NCBI RefSeq assembly: GCF_009908285.1 | Contig: NZ_JAAARM010000001.1 | Location: 434,001-498,000, forward strand | Direction: 5' to 3' | Length of the DNA stretch: 64,000 nucleotides | From: Pseudomonas sp. Fl4BN1 | GTDB lineage: Bacteria > Pseudomonadota > Gammaproteobacteria > Pseudomonadales > Pseudomonadaceae | Part shown: positions 17,540-26,276 of the stretch, piece after piece | How positions within the stretch are numbered: position 1 is the first letter of the stretch | How the letters are laid out: each line of letters starts with the position of its first letter | The notes under the pieces: generated by a model | The model's database searches: none | Told to the model about the DNA's origin: nothing | The model's input: the letters and a program-made list of their open reading frames with translations, nothing else | Made by a program: the position numbers and the translations under genes

Positions 17540-19402
17540 TCAGTGAGCGCCTTGACGCTCACTGCCCACAGGCAGCGCTTTCAATAGCCTTGTAGCCAGT
17601 GACGCGGAGGTCGGTAGTGCATAACCGGCCTGCAGCGCGCCCAGGTGCTCCTGGAACAACCAGCCACGGTCTTCGCTATAACGCTGCATGTGCCGCAGAT
17701 TGCGCTGGCGTAGCGAGGTTCTTAGCGCAGAGGGGTAGACCCGCAGGTCGGCAAGATCGATCAGGCCGAACTCGCCATTTTCCAGCACCAGCACATTGGC
17801 CAGGTGCAGCGAGCGGAAGTACACCCCCTGCTCATGCAGCTTGGCCATGAACGTACCGAAGCTCTTGATCAGCTTCGCGCGCTGCTCGGCGGTGTCGGCC
17901 GACTGCAGGCGTTGGCGCAGGGTTTGCCCGGGCAGGGGCTGGTAGCGCACGGCATTGCTGCCGTCTGCGAGGCGGTAGAGCCCGAGGATGATCGGCACAG
18001 CAATACCCAGTTCGCGCAGTTGCTCGCTGTTGTTGGCAAAACGCTCGGAGTAGGGATTGAAACCGCCGGAGGTGTACCAGTGGCGGGGGCGGAACAGCTT
18101 GAAGAAGCTGCCGTCCTCCAGGCACAGGACTTTGGGGCCCAGGCCATCGGCCTCGATTACCTGGGCGTTGGCGGTCAACTGTTCGGCGGCGGCAGGCGTG
18201 AGCAATTGCACCGCCAGGGCAGGCGAGCGCCTGGCCCGCTGGCCTATGCACAGGGCGGCGATCAGCGCCAGGGGAATCCACAGCAGGAACCAGTGCTCCT
18301 TGGGGCGCGAGAGAATCCCGCCGCCCTCGGTCAGGCCGGCCCCTATGCCGAACATCAGCCAGGTCGAGGCCAGGATCATCAGTGGGGTCGCACGCAGCTG
18401 CCAGCTTTTGAACAGGGCCCAGGCCTGCATGAACAACCACGGCAGCAAGCCGAAGATGCCCACATAGTAGAGAACCCCCAAGGCAAAGTTGTGCGGCTCT
18501 TGCAGAAGGAAGCCGATGCCCGGGTCCAGAGACAGGCTGGCGTTATAGCCATGGCCGATCCATGGGTGGTTGGCAATCTGCTCCAGCGCCAGGCGCCAGA
18601 GATCGAAACGCGAAGAACTGCCACGCTCCAGGAGCATCTGCGAGAACAGCAGCACCACCGCCGTGCCACCTGCCAGCATGCCCGCAAGCAGCATCAGCGA
18701 GCGGCGGTTCCAGCTGATGAAACTCAGCCAGAGGGCGGCCAGAGTCAGTGCCACCAAGGGCGTTCTGGAGCCCGTAGCGATCAGCGCGGCGAACATGATG
18801 GTCATGGCTGGAACACTCAGCCAGAGCATCTGGTAGCGGCGACAAGTCATGCTCAGGCATAACCAGTACACACAGAAGAAACCGAAGACATGGGAGCTCA
18901 GCAGCGGGTTGTCAAAAGCTCCGGCGCCGATCATGCGTAAATCGGGGGTGTGATAACGAACGAAGACATACAGATTGAAGATCGAGGCGATGAGCGCAAT
19001 GATCGCGGCGCAGAAGATCAGGGGCTGCAGTATTTCGCTGCGATAGCGAACCAGCAGGGCGCAGCCGGCAAACAGCATCAGGAGGTGCAGGGGGACTTTG
19101 ATCTCTCCCAGCACGCTATCGACCGGAGGGCTCCAGGCAAGGCTGACAATGGCCCAGGTACAGAACAGCAGCATGGCAATAAAGATTGGCTCGCGTACCA
19201 GTCCTTTCAGCTCGCTGGGGCGTGAGCACAGGGCAATCAGTACCGGAATGCTGAACAGCCCGTAGTAGATCTTGTGCAGCATGCTTCGCCCGGGAAGAAA
19301 AAACATCGCGCAGAGAAGCAATAGATAGCCAATCGGCAAGATCCATAGGCAAATGAAATCGAATACTCGATTGGACGTGTTGCTGAGCGCATTCAGTTGC
19401 AT
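17540..19402 (-). CDS. O-antigen ligase-like protein fused to a kinase-like domain
   Basis: A 620-residue inner-membrane protein on the opposite strand. Residues 15-390 form a WaaL/Wzy-type polytopic domain. It carries the ligase hallmarks TGSRTPLVAL (R213) and, in the large periplasmic loop, EPHNFALGVLYYVGIFG (H304), as well as GHGYNASLSLDPG. From about 410 the protein becomes soluble and kinase-like: K435 in SFFKLF, a catalytic-loop-like YFRSLHLANVLV and LIDLADLR (D549). The usual catalytic aspartate is serine (S531). P. aeruginosa carries waaL (PA4999) and a separate neighbour PA4998, so this looks like a fusion. It would ligate O-chain to the core, and the kinase domain's role is unknown. 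Confidence 0.82.
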   Translation of the reverse strand: MQLNALSNTSNRVFDFICLWILPIGYLLLLCAMFFLPGRSMLHKIYYGLFSIPVLIALCSRPSELKGLVREPIFIAMLLFCTWAIVSLAWSPPVDSVLGEIKVPLHLLMLFAGCALLVRYRSEILQPLIFCAAIIALIASIFNLYVFVRYHTPDLRMIGAGAFDNPLLSSHVFGFFCVYWLCLSMTCRRYQMLWLSVPAMTIMFAALIATGSRTPLVALTLAALWLSFISWNRRSLMLLAGMLAGGTAVVLLFSQMLLERGSSSRFDLWRLALEQIANHPWIGHGYNASLSLDPGIGFLLQEPHNFALGVLYYVGIFGLLPWLFMQAWALFKSWQLRATPLMILASTWLMFGIGAGLTEGGGILSRPKEHWFLLWIPLALIAALCIGQRARRSPALAVQLLTPAAAEQLTANAQVIEADGLGPKVLCLEDGSFFKLFRPRHWYTSGGFNPYSERFANNSEQLRELGIAVPIILGLYRLADGSNAVRYQPLPGQTLRQRLQSADTAEQRAKLIKSFGTFMAKLHEQGVYFRSLHLANVLVLENGEFGLIDLADLRVYPSALRTSLRQRNLRHMQRYSEDRGWLFQEHLGALQAGYALPTSASLATRLLKALPVGSERQGAH

Positions 19403-19497
19403 GCTGGGAGCTTCGTTCCAGAAATGAAGTCGGCCATGATAGCGACTATTGCCAGGTACTGTCGTTTGTCAGCTGAACAATTGCTGGCACTCGGGGA

Positions 19498-19527
19498 TTG
19501 TCAGCGTGCTTGGGAAGCTGTGCTAAA
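19498..19527 (+). promoter_or_regulatory. Candidate msbA promoter
   Basis: TTGTCA at 19498-19503 lies 17-18 bp before TGCTAAA at 19521-19527, about 30 bp upstream of the msbA ATG. It is in the divergent gap between the ligase fusion and msbA. Confidence 0.45.
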
Positions 19528-19559
19528 GTCAGCCTCCTTTTTGACGACATTCGCGTGAT

Positions 19560-21365
19560 ATGACCGACTCCAGTCCCAGCGCAAGCCCCTCGAGCTTGAA
19601 AATCTACTTCCGTCTGCTCGGCTATGTGCGGCCATATATTGGTCTGTTCCTCATCAGCATCGTCGGGTTCTTGATCTTCGCATCGACCCAGCCGATGCTC
19701 GGCTACATCCTCAAGTATTTTGTCGACGGCTTGTCCAATCCCGACGCTGCGTTGTTCCCCTCGGTTCCCTATCTGCGGGACATGCGCCTGCTGCAGGCGG
19801 TGCCGCTACTGATCGTATTGATCGCGGCCTGGCAGGGCCTGGGCTCCTACCTGGGCAACTACTTTCTAGCCAAGGTCTCCCTGGGGCTGGTGCATGACCT
19901 GCGAGTACAGCTGTTCAACAACTTGCTGACACTGCCCAACCGCTATTTTGACAAGCACAACTCCGGGCACCTGATCTCGCGCATCACCTTCAACGTGACC
20001 ATGGTCACCGGAGCGGCCACGGACGCGATCAAGGTCGTGATCCGTGAAGGCATGACGGTGATCTTCCTGTTTGCTTCGTTGCTGTGGATGAACTGGCGCC
20101 TGACCCTGGTGATGATTGCCATCCTGCCGCTGATCGCCATCATGGTTCGCACCGCCAGCAAGAAATTCCGCAAACAGAGCAAGAAAATCCAGGTGGCCAT
20201 GGGTGATGTGACCCATGTGGCCTCGGAAACCATCCAGGGCTATCGCGTGGTACGCAGCTTTGGCGGCGAGACTTATGAGCAGCAGCGCTTTCTTGCCGCA
20301 AGCCAAGGTAATACCGACAAACAACTGCGCATGACCCGCACCGGTGCCATCTACACCCCGATGCTGCAACTGGTGATCTACAGCGCCATGGCGGTGCTGA
20401 TGTTCCTGGTTCTGTACCTGCGCGGTGATGCTTCTGCGGGCGAGATGGTTGCCTACATCACCATGGCCGGCCTGCTGCCCAAGCCGATCCGCCAGCTGTC
20501 CGAAGTCAGCTCTACTATCCAGAAGGGCGTGGCGGGCGCGGAAAGCATTTTCGAGCAGTTGGACGTCGAGCCGGAAATCGACCGTGGCACCGTGGAACAC
20601 GCCAGCATCAGTGGGCACCTGGAAGTGCGTAATCTGAGCTTCACCTACCCGGGAACCGAGCGTCAGGTGCTCGATGACATCAGTTTCAGTGTCGAACCCG
20701 GGAAAATGGTGGCTCTGGTGGGGCGTTCCGGTAGCGGTAAATCCACCCTGGCCAACCTGATCCCGCGCTTCTATCACCACGACCAGGGCCAGATCCTCCT
20801 GGACGGCACCGAGATTGAGGACTATCGCCTGCTCAACCTGCGTCGGCATATTGCCCAGGTCACCCAGCACGTCACCCTGTTCAGCGATACCGTGGCCAAC
20901 AACATCGCCTATGGCGACCTGGCTGGGGCGCCGCGTGCGGATATCGAGAAGGCCGCCGCCGATGCCTATGCCATGGATTTCATCGCCCAGTTGCCCGAGG
21001 GTCTCGACACCCAGGTGGGTGAGAACGGCGTGCTGCTTTCGGGTGGCCAGCGTCAGCGCCTGGCGATTGCCCGGGCCTTGTTGAAAAACGCGCCGCTGTT
21101 GATTCTCGACGAAGCCACCTCGGCCCTGGATACCGAGTCCGAGCGGCATATCCAGGCTGCTCTGGACAAGGTCATGAAAGGGCGTACCACCTTGGTGATC
21201 GCCCACCGCCTGTCGACCATCGAGAAGGCTGATCTGATCCTGGTCATGGATCAGGGGCGAATTGTCGAGCGCGGTACCCACGCTGAGCTGCTGGCGCAGA
21301 ACGGCTATTACGCGCGGTTGAATGCCATGGGGCTGGAAGAGCCCGTACCCACTGGGATTGCCTGA
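19560..21365 (+). CDS. msbA: Lipid A export ATP-binding/permease MsbA
   Basis: An ABC exporter half-transporter of 601 residues that flips lipid A-core across the inner membrane. Six transmembrane helices occupy about residues 20-310. The nucleotide-binding domain follows with Walker A GRSGSGKST (388-396), signature LSGGQRQRLAIARAL and Walker B LLILDEATSALD. Its place between core synthesis and hldE fits the family. The ATG at 19560 has no strong ribosome-binding site. Confidence 0.97.
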   Translation: MTDSSPSASPSSLKIYFRLLGYVRPYIGLFLISIVGFLIFASTQPMLGYILKYFVDGLSNPDAALFPSVPYLRDMRLLQAVPLLIVLIAAWQGLGSYLGNYFLAKVSLGLVHDLRVQLFNNLLTLPNRYFDKHNSGHLISRITFNVTMVTGAATDAIKVVIREGMTVIFLFASLLWMNWRLTLVMIAILPLIAIMVRTASKKFRKQSKKIQVAMGDVTHVASETIQGYRVVRSFGGETYEQQRFLAASQGNTDKQLRMTRTGAIYTPMLQLVIYSAMAVLMFLVLYLRGDASAGEMVAYITMAGLLPKPIRQLSEVSSTIQKGVAGAESIFEQLDVEPEIDRGTVEHASISGHLEVRNLSFTYPGTERQVLDDISFSVEPGKMVALVGRSGSGKSTLANLIPRFYHHDQGQILLDGTEIEDYRLLNLRRHIAQVTQHVTLFSDTVANNIAYGDLAGAPRADIEKAAADAYAMDFIAQLPEGLDTQVGENGVLLSGGQRQRLAIARALLKNAPLLILDEATSALDTESERHIQAALDKVMKGRTTLVIAHRLSTIEKADLILVMDQGRIVERGTHAELLAQNGYYARLNAMGLEEPVPTGIA

Positions 21366-21369
21366 CCGT

Positions 21370-21401
21370 TAGCGGGGCGCGAGCAGGCTCGCTCCCCGCT
21401 A
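21370..21401. repeat. Single REP-type hairpin after msbA
   Basis: Arms of 14 bp (21370-21383 and 21388-21401) pair with one mismatch around the loop CAGG. The reverse strand contains GGGAGCGAGCCTGCTCGCG, typical of Pseudomonas REP sequences. It may also limit read-through from msbA, although no T-run follows. Confidence 0.6.
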
Positions 21402-21555
21402 TATCCAGGGTGTGCAAGGCACCTTGATATCATTTGTATTGCCCGCGTTACATTCTTGACCAAGCTTAAATAATTCTGCCTTTCACGCTTGTTATGGTTG
21501 CCCCCTGAATCGTCGAATTGATCGAGAGGGCCATCCTTCTCGCGTGGGTACCGGA

Positions 21556-22260
21556 ATGTTGCAACGCTTTGTCTGGAAGTTGATCCCTAAGCCCCAGCGT
21601 AACTTTCTGCTCGGGCGCCTGTCGGTGGTGGATCGTCAGGTGGTGAACAAATCCATGTCCGCCAATGTGCGCTTCCCTGATGCCTTCGCGCGCCGTTCTT
21701 GCCTGTTCATTCATGTGCCCAAGTGTGCCGGCAGCAGCATCTGCTCGGCCTTGTTCGACGGCTGGATGCCCGGGCACCTGCCGCTGTACTGGTATGAACA
21801 GCAATTTCCCGAGGCGTTTGCCGGCAGTTTCAAGTTTGCCTTCGTCCGCGATCCCCTGGAGCGTGCCTACTCGGCCTATGCCTTTCTGCGAGGCAATCAA
21901 CTGGGGCGGCGGGACCAGGCCGCGCAAAGGCTGGTGGCGCACTACCGCGACTTCGATGACTTTGTCTGCCGCTGGCTGCACGCGGAAACCATCCACAAAC
22001 AGATGCACTTTGCCGCCCAGAGTGATTTTCTCACCGATTCACTGGGGCGAATGTCTCTGGATTTCCTTGGCTATCAGGAGCACCTGCAGCGAGATTTCCA
22101 CCTACTCTGCGAGCACCTGGGCGCTGAAGCGCAACTGACTCATGTCAACAGCACCCAGGAGCGTCAAAGCACTCCCGTCAGGGACTTCTGCTCGGTACGT
22201 ACGCGGCGCCTGGTGCGTCGGGTTTATCAACGTGACTACGAGATGCTTGGTTATGAATAA
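21556..22260 (+). CDS. Sulfotransferase family 2-type protein (putative LPS/glycan sulfotransferase)
   Basis: A 234-residue cytoplasmic protein with both PAPS-binding signatures of Golgi-type carbohydrate sulfotransferases. The 5'-phosphosulfate loop is [11 protein letters not shown] (residues 51-61), and the 3'-phosphate site is [18 protein letters not shown] (R98, S106). A GTG at 21544 could extend it by four residues, but [14 protein letters not shown] is the more natural beginning. The stop codon overlaps an APS kinase gene by eight bases, so donor supply and transfer are probably coupled. Its place between msbA and hldE suggests sulfation of an LPS core or surface glycan. I know of no equivalent at this place in P. 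aeruginosa. Confidence 0.85.
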   Translation: MLQRFVWKLIPKPQRNFLLGRLSVVDRQVVNKSMSANVRFPDAFARRSCLFIHVPKCAGSSICSALFDGWMPGHLPLYWYEQQFPEAFAGSFKFAFVRDPLERAYSAYAFLRGNQLGRRDQAAQRLVAHYRDFDDFVCRWLHAETIHKQMHFAAQSDFLTDSLGRMSLDFLGYQEHLQRDFHLLCEHLGAEAQLTHVNSTQERQSTPVRDFCSVRTRRLVRRVYQRDYEMLGYE

Positions 22261-22864
22261 GCTTGCATATGCGCCTCTGGAACAACCGCAGATTCGCCCC
22301 TATACCCTGTCACTCTCGACAGAGGCCCGGGCAGCCCTCAAGCACCAGCAGCCAGGGTGCGTCTGGCTCACCGGATTATCGGGGGCCGGCAAGTCAACCT
22401 TGGCCAACCTGCTGGAGTTGCGACTCAACGAATTGGGAATGCATACCTTCGTCCTTGATGGCGACAACGTGCGCAGTGGTCTGTGCAGCGATCTGGGAAT
22501 GGGAGTCGAGGCGCGCAAGGAAAATATCCGTCGCATGGCCGAAGTGGCGCGCTTGATGGTGGACGCCGGTCTGCTGGTGATCGTCTCGGCGATTTCTCCC
22601 TTTCGGGCGGAGCGCGATGCCGCTCGGGCGTTGTTCGGCCCCGGACAGTTCTTCGAGGTGTATGTCAGTACCCCGTTCGACACCTGTGCCCGACGCGATC
22701 CCAAAGGCTTGTATCAGGCGGCGCTGCAAGGGCGGATAAAGGATTTCACCGGAATTGACAGCCCCTATGAGGCGCCGTTGCAGGCCGATTGCGAAATCGA
22801 TACAGAGGCAGTGGAACTGCCAGAGGCGATCCGTCGCCTGCTGCTGCTCCTGCAGCGGAAATAA
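22253..22864 (+). CDS. cysC: Adenylyl-sulfate (APS) kinase
   Basis: Phosphorylates APS to PAPS, the donor for sulfotransferases and for PAPS-dependent sulfate reduction. The 203-residue stand-alone enzyme has the P-loop GLSGAGKST (41-49), DGDNVRSGL, and the family end [20 protein letters not shown] with GIDSPYEAP. The ATG at 22253 lies eight bases inside the sulfotransferase gene. A longer in-frame extension upstream (from 22142) is not supported by the family. No ATP sulfurylase or reductase is nearby, which suggests a dedicated PAPS supply for the overlapping sulfotransferase rather than cysteine synthesis. Confidence 0.93.
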   Translation: MNKLAYAPLEQPQIRPYTLSLSTEARAALKHQQPGCVWLTGLSGAGKSTLANLLELRLNELGMHTFVLDGDNVRSGLCSDLGMGVEARKENIRRMAEVARLMVDAGLLVIVSAISPFRAERDAARALFGPGQFFEVYVSTPFDTCARRDPKGLYQAALQGRIKDFTGIDSPYEAPLQADCEIDTEAVELPEAIRRLLLLLQRK

Positions 22865-22923
22865 ACGGCGAAAATTCTTCGTCGGCCCCACTCAAGCCAT
22901 TGAACTAGGCGGCGCCAACCCTG

Positions 22924-22932
22924 TGTTAATAT
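22924..22932 (+). promoter_or_regulatory. Candidate extended -10 promoter for hldE
   Basis: TG at 22924-22925, one base, then TAATAT at 22927-22932, 34 bp before the hldE ATG. A TTGAAC at 22900 is 21 bp away, too far for a standard -35. hldE therefore may have its own promoter, separate from cysC. Confidence 0.35.
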
Positions 22933-22966
22933 CGCGCCCCTGTTCATTTTGTATGTGGGATGCTCC

Positions 22967-24400
22967 ATGAAGTTGTCCATGCCGCGATTCGATCAAGCCC
23001 CTGTCTTGGTGGTCGGCGATGTCATGCTCGACCGTTACTGGCATGGTGGTACCTCACGGATTTCCCCTGAGGCGCCGGTGCCGGTGGTCAAGGTCGAGCA
23101 AATCGAGGATCGCCCCGGCGGTGCCGCCAACGTCGCCCTGAACATCGCCGCTCTCGGCGCGCCGGCCTCCCTGGTGGGCGTGACCGGCGATGATGAAGCC
23201 GCCGACAGCCTGGCCAACAGCCTGCAAGGCGCGGGCGTGCGCGCCTTGTTCCAGCGCATCAAGCACCAGCCGACCATCGTCAAGCTGCGGGTCATGAGCC
23301 GTCACCAGCAGTTACTGCGCATCGATTTCGAAGAACCCTTCGCCACCGACGCCCTGGCCTTGGCCGCCGAGGTCGAGGCTTTGCTCGACGGCATCAAGGT
23401 GCTGGTGCTATCGGACTATGGCAAAGGCGCGCTGCGCAATCACCAGGTGCTGATCGCGGCTGCGCGGGCCCGTGGCATACCGGTATTGGCTGATCCCAAG
23501 GGCAAGGATTTCTCCATCTATCGTGGCGCCAGCCTGATCACGCCGAACCTCAGCGAGTTCGAAACCATCGTTGGCGGTTGTGCCGATGAACACGAGCTGG
23601 TGAGCAAGGGCGCACAGTTGATGCATGACCTGGAGCTGGGGGCGCTGTTGGTGACCCGTGGCGAACACGGCATGACCCTGTTGCGTCCGGATCATCCGGC
23701 CCTGCATCTGCCGGCCCGTGCCCGTGAAGTGTTCGACGTCACCGGTGCCGGGGATACCGTGATCTCGACCCTGGCGGCAGCGATTGCCGCAGGCGAGGAG
23801 CTGCCTCACGCAGTGGGCCTGGCCAATCTGGCGGCGGGCATCGTGGTCGGCAAGCTGGGTACTGCGGCCATCAGTGCGCCGGAATTGCGCCGGGCGATCC
23901 AGCGCGAGGAAGGTTCCGAACGCGGTGTCCTGAGTCTCGACCAGTTATTGCTGGCCATTGATGACGCTCGGGCGCACAACGAGAGGATCGTCTTTACCAA
24001 CGGCTGCTTCGACATCCTTCACGCTGGGCATGTGACCTACCTCGAGCAGGCGCGGGCCCAGGGCGACCGGCTGATCGTCGCGATCAATGACGATGCTTCG
24101 GTCAGTCGCCTCAAAGGCCCGGGCCGTCCGATCAACAGTGTTGATCGACGTATGGCCGTGCTGGCGGGGCTGGGGGCGGTGGACTGGGTGATCAGCTTCC
24201 CTGAAGGCACCCCGGAAAACCTGCTGTCCCAGGTCCGGCCGGACGTGCTGGTCAAGGGCGGCGACTACGGCATCGACCAGGTGGTGGGCGCCGATATCGT
24301 CACGGCCTATGGCGGCACCGTGAAGGTGCTGGGGCTGGTGGAGAACAGCTCGACCACCGCCATCGTCGAGAAGATCCGCAAGTCCGAGAAAGCCGAGTAA
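22967..24400 (+). CDS. hldE: Bifunctional heptose-7-phosphate kinase / heptose-1-phosphate adenylyltransferase
   Basis: Makes ADP-heptose for WaaC and WaaF. It has 477 residues in two domains. The N-terminal PfkB/ribokinase domain (about 10-315) contains [11 protein letters not shown] and DVTGAGDT with the catalytic aspartate D263. The C-terminal cytidylyltransferase-type domain starts at about 340 with [17 protein letters not shown] (HAGH 352-355). The ATG at 22967 gives the normal [10 protein letters not shown] start, rather than the upstream in-frame codon at 22949. It closes the core locus, and a hairpin follows. Confidence 0.97.
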   Translation: MKLSMPRFDQAPVLVVGDVMLDRYWHGGTSRISPEAPVPVVKVEQIEDRPGGAANVALNIAALGAPASLVGVTGDDEAADSLANSLQGAGVRALFQRIKHQPTIVKLRVMSRHQQLLRIDFEEPFATDALALAAEVEALLDGIKVLVLSDYGKGALRNHQVLIAAARARGIPVLADPKGKDFSIYRGASLITPNLSEFETIVGGCADEHELVSKGAQLMHDLELGALLVTRGEHGMTLLRPDHPALHLPARAREVFDVTGAGDTVISTLAAAIAAGEELPHAVGLANLAAGIVVGKLGTAAISAPELRRAIQREEGSERGVLSLDQLLLAIDDARAHNERIVFTNGCFDILHAGHVTYLEQARAQGDRLIVAINDDASVSRLKGPGRPINSVDRRMAVLAGLGAVDWVISFPEGTPENLLSQVRPDVLVKGGDYGIDQVVGADIVTAYGGTVKVLGLVENSSTTAIVEKIRKSEKAE

Positions 24401-24416
24401 CAGTGGCGTGATACCC

Positions 24417-24441
24417 ATCGGCGCCCGTCCTGGGCGCCGAT
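24417..24441. terminator. Convergent terminator between hldE and the Nudix-like gene
   Basis: A perfect 10-bp stem, ATCGGCGCCC/GGGCGCCGAT, with the loop GTCCT. It is followed by a weak T-rich stretch. It lies between two convergent genes and could serve both. Confidence 0.6.
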
Positions 24442-24450
24442 CGGTTTGCT

Positions 24451-25422
24451 TCATCCCTCGCGACTGGCCTTGCTGGGAACGATCTTGCGCAAGATCTGCC
24501 GTGCTTTACCGGTCAGGCGTGACAGCTTCGAAGCCTTCTCCGGCTCGCTCAAGCCCCGTTGCCTGAGCCAATCCTTCCAGCGAATACGCTCATCATTCAC
24601 CACCCAGCCCTCTTGCAGGGCGAAGCTTTCCGCCAGGTACAGGCCGCGGGTGCTGGCCGGATGCAGTTGATCCTTCTTCAAGGTGTACAGCTCGGCGCAG
24701 GGCTGGCCGTTGTCCAGGGGCATCAGGTACAGGTCCGGGCGCTTGCGGTCCAGGCGCGCCACCAACTGATCACCTTCCAGGCGTTCGTCAACATGGAACA
24801 GGCTCAGGGACTTGGCCTCCTTGGGCACATCCAGGCGCAGGTCGTAGATCAGTTGCAACGAGGCGGTGGGCAAATGTACATAGGCCCGGGGGCGCTCCAG
24901 CAGTTGCAGGTTGGCGCAGCGTACCGGACGCGCCGCGCCGGACAACGGGGTCAGGCGAAAGGGCAGGGCTTCGCGGTAATGCAGTGCCCCGGCATAAGGT
25001 GCGGGCAGCCAGGTGTCGTTGAAGCGTCCGCCGAGCCAGCCTTCAGGAGTTTCCAGCAGGCATTCCTCGGCGATTTCCTGGATCGCGGTGTGCAGTGGCA
25101 GGTTCAGCTCATGGGCCGGCACGTAGCCGGAGATCAGCTTGAGCACCACGTCGCCACGATCCTGGCGCCGCTGGCGTACCAGCACCCAATAGTCGCGGTT
25201 CTGCCAGTGCAGGGTCAGGCGCACCGAGACTCCGAGGTTGGCCAGTTCCAGGGCGAAACGTTCGTTGTCGGCCACCGTTACCGGGCGTCGGCGCTGCAGG
25301 GTCTGGGCGAAGTTCAGCGGCATTCCGACGCTCTGGTAGCACAGGCCTTCGGGAGTCGCTTCGACGAACAGGGGCAGGGTCTTGAAGTTGCTGGGGTTCT
25401 TTCTAATGAGCGGTCGCGACAT
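24451..25422 (-). CDS. Conserved Nudix-like protein of unknown function
   Basis: A 323-residue protein in the position of P. aeruginosa PA4993. Homologues are often labelled 'metal ABC transporter ATPase', but no Walker A, Walker B or ABC signature is visible. The middle of the protein instead has GYVPAHELNLPLHT followed by AIQEIAEECLL, which resembles a degenerate Nudix box: Q replaces the usual R, spacing is two residues longer, and the final glycine is lost. The start at 25422 has AAGGAG just upstream, and an upstream in-frame ATG (25464) lacks this. The next gene on the same strand, an aldo/keto reductase, ends at 25464. Confidence 0.75.
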   Translation of the reverse strand: MSRPLIRKNPSNFKTLPLFVEATPEGLCYQSVGMPLNFAQTLQRRRPVTVADNERFALELANLGVSVRLTLHWQNRDYWVLVRQRRQDRGDVVLKLISGYVPAHELNLPLHTAIQEIAEECLLETPEGWLGGRFNDTWLPAPYAGALHYREALPFRLTPLSGAARPVRCANLQLLERPRAYVHLPTASLQLIYDLRLDVPKEAKSLSLFHVDERLEGDQLVARLDRKRPDLYLMPLDNGQPCAELYTLKKDQLHPASTRGLYLAESFALQEGWVVNDERIRWKDWLRQRGLSEPEKASKLSRLTGKARQILRKIVPSKASREG

Positions 25423-25463
25423 CTCGGCTCCTTCTTGCCTCGGGGTCGGCCGCGTCGGCGGCA

Positions 25464-26276
25464 TCAGTTCTTGCCCAGGACCTGTGCCACGGTTGCCACG
25501 TTATGGGCCAGGTGCAGCGGATTGATGGTCCCGACAATAGCACTGGCAACACCGGGCCGGTCAAACAGCAATTCGAAGCTGGCCCGCACCGGATCGATGC
25601 CCGGGCTCAGGCATACATGGCCGCTGGCCAGGGCCTTTTTAACCAGGATGCCCTTGTGGTGGGCGGTGGCATAGTCAATGACCGCCCGCTCCGCCTGTTC
25701 GTTCAGATTGTAGGTAACCATGGCGCAATCGCCTTGCTCCAGAGCCCTCAGGCCACCTTCGACGGTCTTGCCGGAGAAGCCGAAGCCGCGGATCTTGCCC
25801 TCTTGCTTGAGCTGCGCCAGGGTCAGGTAGACCTCGCTCTGGTCGAGGATCGCCAGGTCGTTGCCGTCGGAATGTACCAGCACCAGGTCGATGAAGTCGG
25901 TTTCCAGGCGTTGCAGGCTGCGTTCCACCGACAGTCGGGTGTGAGCGGCGCTGAAGTCGTGGCGGGAGATGCCGTCGGTAAATTCTTCACCGACCTTGCT
26001 GACGATCACCCATTCCTGGCGCTGGCCGCGCAGCAGGGGGCCCAGGCGCTCTTCGCTGCGGCCGTAGGCGGGCGCGGTGTCGATCAGGTTGATGCCCAGG
26101 TCGCGGCTCAGCTTGAGCAACATGCACGCTTCCTGATCGTCCGGGATCTGGAAGCCGTTGGGGTATTTCACCCCTTGATCACGGCCCAGTTTGACGGTGC
26201 CCAGGCCCAGGGGTGAAACCATCAGGCCGGTACTGCCGATAGCTCGGTGCAGGTCGTGCAGGGTCGGCTGGCTCAT
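25464..26276 (-). CDS. Aldo/keto reductase
   Basis: A 270-residue NAD(P)H-dependent oxidoreductase of the AKR family, in the place of PA4992. The (beta/alpha)8 motifs are visible: GINLIDTAPAYGRSEERLG with D66 and Y71 of the catalytic tetrad, VIVSKVGEEF with the lysine, and LVLVHSDG with the histidine. The C-terminal RASFELLFDRPGVASAIVGT binds cofactor. It overlaps the FAD oxidoreductase upstream by four bases. The two probably act together on an unknown metabolite. Confidence 0.9.
   Translation of the reverse strand: MSQPTLHDLHRAIGSTGLMVSPLGLGTVKLGRDQGVKYPNGFQIPDDQEACMLLKLSRDLGINLIDTAPAYGRSEERLGPLLRGQRQEWVIVSKVGEEFTDGISRHDFSAAHTRLSVERSLQRLETDFIDLVLVHSDGNDLAILDQSEVYLTLAQLKQEGKIRGFGFSGKTVEGGLRALEQGDCAMVTYNLNEQAERAVIDYATAHHKGILVKKALASGHVCLSPGIDPVRASFELLFDRPGVASAIVGTINPLHLAHNVATVAQVLGKN

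Noticed and set aside
17441..19559. Horizontal island or mobile element around the minus-strand ligase fusion
   Set aside because: No transposase, integrase, direct repeats or clear change of base composition was seen. Strand reversal alone is weak evidence.
19866..21281. 471-codon reverse-strand frame opposite msbA
   Set aside because: It is histidine- and glutamine-rich, as expected of antisense of a GC-rich gene, with no family match.
24451..25422. Metal ABC transporter ATPase label for this family
   Set aside because: No Walker A, Walker B or ABC signature is present in the translation.
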